Below are positions 5,890-7,083 of a stretch of DNA of 7,083 nucleotides, one piece after another. Origin of the DNA: Lachnospiraceae bacterium. GTDB taxonomy: Bacteria > Bacillota > Clostridia > Lachnospirales > Lachnospiraceae. The DNA lies in contig JAILNW010000146.1 of the NCBI GenBank assembly GCA_024691145.1, forward strand, positions 1-7,083, given 5' to 3'. The number at the start of each line of letters is the position of its first letter. Within the stretch, counting starts at the first letter, position 1. The translations under genes and the position numbers were made by a program. The notes below the pieces were generated by a model. That model was not told where the DNA came from. It did not search any database and saw only the letters and a list, made by a program, of their open reading frames with translations.

Positions 5890-6921
5890 GTGAAAGAGTT
5901 AGAAAGAATATTATTTTTGTATAATGCCCATGCAGGCAAAGGTAAGATTAAGATGGATTTATCAGATATTGTAGAATTATTTGTAAATGCTGATTATGAA
6001 GTTACAATACATTCTACAAAGGGACGTGGAGATGCCAAGGAGGTTGCTACAGCCAAGGGAATAGATTATGATATTATAGTTGCCTCTGGAGGAGATGGTA
6101 CTTTAAGTGAAGTAATTAATGGTGTAATGACTATTGAGAGAGATAAGAGACCTAAGATAGGATTTATACCAGCTGGAACAACTAATGATTTTGCCATGAA
6201 TTTCAAAATTCCAAAGGAAAAGGTTAATGCAGCAAGACAGATAGTTATTGGAAAACCATATCCATATGATATTGGTTCTTTCAATGGAAAGTATTTTCAC
6301 TATGTAGCAAGTTTTGGTTTGTTTGCAGGAGTTTCATATACAACACCTCAGGCCTTTAAAAATATTCTCGGACGAATGGCCTATGTGGCAGAAGGAGCCA
6401 AAAGTCTTGCATATATCCAGTCTTATAACATGAGAGTTGAATTTGATGGCAATGTGATAGAAGATGAATTTATTAATGGTATGATTACTAATGCCAATTC
6501 TGTAGGTGGTTTTAAGAGCATTACAGGCAAGAATGTAACACTTAATGACGGACTTTTTGAGGTTATGCTTATAAAGATGCCTAATAACCTTATTGAACTT
6601 CAGTCTATACTTAACTGCCTTATATTACAGGACTTACAGAATAATTATATTTATAAATTTAAGGCTTCTCATATTAAGATAAAGGCAGATAAGAATGTTG
6701 ACTGGACTCTTGATGGAGAATTTGGAGGAGAGTGTATAGAAACAGAGATTATTAATCATAAGCAGGCCATTGATTTCCTTGTAAATGAGAATATAATTAC
6801 TGAATTAAAGGAAAATGAAGAGAATGATTTTGAAGATAATACACTTTTAAATGAATCAAACCAGGATGTTTTTGAGAAAATTGTTAAGAAGTTTGAAAGA
6901 GCCATTAGAGGTGAAAAATAA
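5890..6921 (+). CDS. YegS/DgkB-family diacylglycerol or lipid kinase
   Basis: The 343-residue product matches the diacylglycerol-kinase catalytic family, whose members use ATP to phosphorylate lipids such as diacylglycerol to phosphatidic acid at the inner face of the membrane. Visible motifs are an N-terminal 'YNAHAGKGK' (11-19), where many relatives have N-P-x-S-G; the nucleotide loop GGDGT (67-71) followed by E74; 'PAGTTNDFA' (94-102); the metal-site segment 'NDGLFEV' (219-225); and 'LDGEF' (274-278), whose glutamate is probably the catalytic base known as E273 in S. aureus DgkB. Relatives are usually about 300 residues. This one adds about 45: an acidic linker (306-326), then a basic amphipathic helix (327-340). 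The start is GTG at 5890, with GGAGG (5878-5882) 7 bases upstream. It lies 18 bases after queA and is probably co-transcribed with it. The exact lipid substrate cannot be assigned. Confidence 0.92.
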   Translation: MKELERILFLYNAHAGKGKIKMDLSDIVELFVNADYEVTIHSTKGRGDAKEVATAKGIDYDIIVASGGDGTLSEVINGVMTIERDKRPKIGFIPAGTTNDFAMNFKIPKEKVNAARQIVIGKPYPYDIGSFNGKYFHYVASFGLFAGVSYTTPQAFKNILGRMAYVAEGAKSLAYIQSYNMRVEFDGNVIEDEFINGMITNANSVGGFKSITGKNVTLNDGLFEVMLIKMPNNLIELQSILNCLILQDLQNNYIYKFKASHIKIKADKNVDWTLDGEFGGECIETEIINHKQAIDFLVNENIITELKENEENDFEDNTLLNESNQDVFEKIVKKFERAIRGEK

Positions 6922-6946
6922 AAATGTAAATATTTAGGAAAAGTAC

Positions 6947-6975
6947 TTGCAAAATTTGGAAATCTATGGTATGAT
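6947..6975 (+). promoter_or_regulatory. Strong sigma-A promoter for the gene at the right edge
   Basis: TTGCAA (6947-6952) and TATGAT (6970-6975) are separated by 17 bases. A TGG just before the -10 (6967-6969) matches the extended -10 TGn element. Transcription would start near 6982, leaving a leader of about 94 bases to the candidate start codon at 7076. No terminator was found between the lipid kinase stop (6921) and this promoter, so read-through from queA may also reach the next gene. Confidence 0.8.
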
Positions 6976-6980
6976 TTTAC

Positions 6981-7017
6981 AGTAATAAACATTAATTTCA
7001 AAAAGTTATTATTTTTT
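6981..7017 (+). other. A+U-only hairpin followed by T run in the leader
   Basis: AGTAATAA (6981-6988) can pair with TTATTATT (7006-7013) over eight pairs, one of them a G-U wobble. The loop is 17 bases and four more T follow (7014-7017). It begins at the predicted transcription start. The shape is that of a terminator, but the stem contains no G-C pair, so it may be weak or a chance feature of A+T-rich DNA. Confidence 0.35.
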
Positions 7018-7027
7018 GGAAGTATAT

Positions 7028-7035
7028 GCCGATAT
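7028..7035 (+). promoter_or_regulatory. Sigma-D (flagellar sigma-28)-like -10 octamer, -35 not found
   Basis: GCCGATAT is an exact match to the -10 element of Bacillus subtilis sigma-D promoters. From it a transcript would start near 7041 and reach the candidate start codon at 7076 with a leader of about 35 bases. The expected -35 TAAA about 15 bases upstream is absent (TTAT at 7009-7012), which weakens the call considerably. Confidence 0.3.
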
Positions 7036-7062
7036 ATATATCAAATGATTTAGATGTATAGA

Positions 7063-7075
7063 GAGGTATAACCTC
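7063..7075 (+). promoter_or_regulatory. Ribosome binding site enclosed in a small hairpin
   Basis: The Shine-Dalgarno-like GAGAGGT (7061-7067) precedes the ATG at 7076 by 8 bases. Five of its bases, GAGGT (7063-7067), form a perfect stem with ACCTC (7071-7075) across a 3-base loop, ending immediately before the ATG. If it folds, the hairpin would hide the ribosome binding site. Confidence 0.5.
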
Positions 7076-7083
7076 ATGTTTAT
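7076..7083 (+). CDS. Probable start of a gene that continues past the window
   Basis: An ATG followed by a phenylalanine codon is open to the window end. It is supported by GAGAGGT 8 bases upstream and by the promoter at 6947-6975. Other ATGs nearby (for example 7045 and 7054) run into stop codons within a few codons. Only two full codons are visible, so nothing can be said of the product. Confidence 0.4.

Noticed and set aside
6927..6936. TAAATATTTA palindrome after the lipid kinase as a terminator
   Set aside because: It has no G-C pairs, no loop room and no following T run, so it cannot act as a rho-independent terminator.
1..7083. Mobile elements, CRISPR arrays, tRNA or rRNA genes, phage or defence genes
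   Set aside because: I saw no transposase or recombinase motifs, no spaced direct repeats, no cloverleaf-like sequences, and no recognised defence domains. All large reading frames are accounted for.

Overview
The window looks like chromosome from a low-GC, Gram-positive, motile Clostridia species, most likely a Lachnospiraceae relative (Butyrivibrio / Roseburia / Eubacterium type). That placement is inference. It rests on the strong A+T bias, AGGAGG-type ribosome binding sites, sigma-A promoters of the TTGACT-17-TATACT kind, and the style of the ArgRS, QueA and CheX/CheY-like proteins. I see no mobile element, CRISPR array, tRNA or rRNA.

Layout. (1) Bases 3-887, plus strand: the 3' part of a gene whose start lies outside the window. 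It encodes a protein with aspartate-rich FG-GAP/VCBS-like repeats. (2) Bases 944-1411, minus strand: a small two-helix membrane protein of unknown function, convergent with (1). The two share one bidirectional terminator (907-945). (3) Bases 1412-1585: a divergent intergenic region with a good sigma-A promoter facing right. (4) Bases 1586-2881: a two-gene unit closed by its own terminator. It encodes a CheX-type phosphatase domain carrying four N-terminal 29-residue repeats, followed by a single-domain CheY-like receiver. (5) Bases 2948-4778: argS with its own near-consensus promoter and a very short leader. (6) Bases 4846-6921: queA and a YegS/DgkB-type lipid kinase, 18 bases apart and probably co-transcribed. 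(7) Bases 6922-7083: a leader region with another strong promoter, a sigma-D-like -10 octamer, two hairpins and a probable start codon at the window edge.

How they fit together. argS (arginine charging) and queA (queuosine in the tRNA wobble position) are translation housekeeping genes. The lipid kinase recycles or phosphorylates diacylglycerol at the membrane. The CheX/CheY pair is the most interesting part. A phospho-receiver and a domain from the family that dephosphorylates such receivers are co-transcribed away from any other visible chemotaxis gene. The phosphatase is fused to a repeat array resembling the N-terminal domain of type II secretion / MshE ATPases, which in MshE binds cyclic di-GMP. 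I found no convincing wholly new system. This fusion module is the best candidate for unusual biology, followed by the regulatory region at the right edge.
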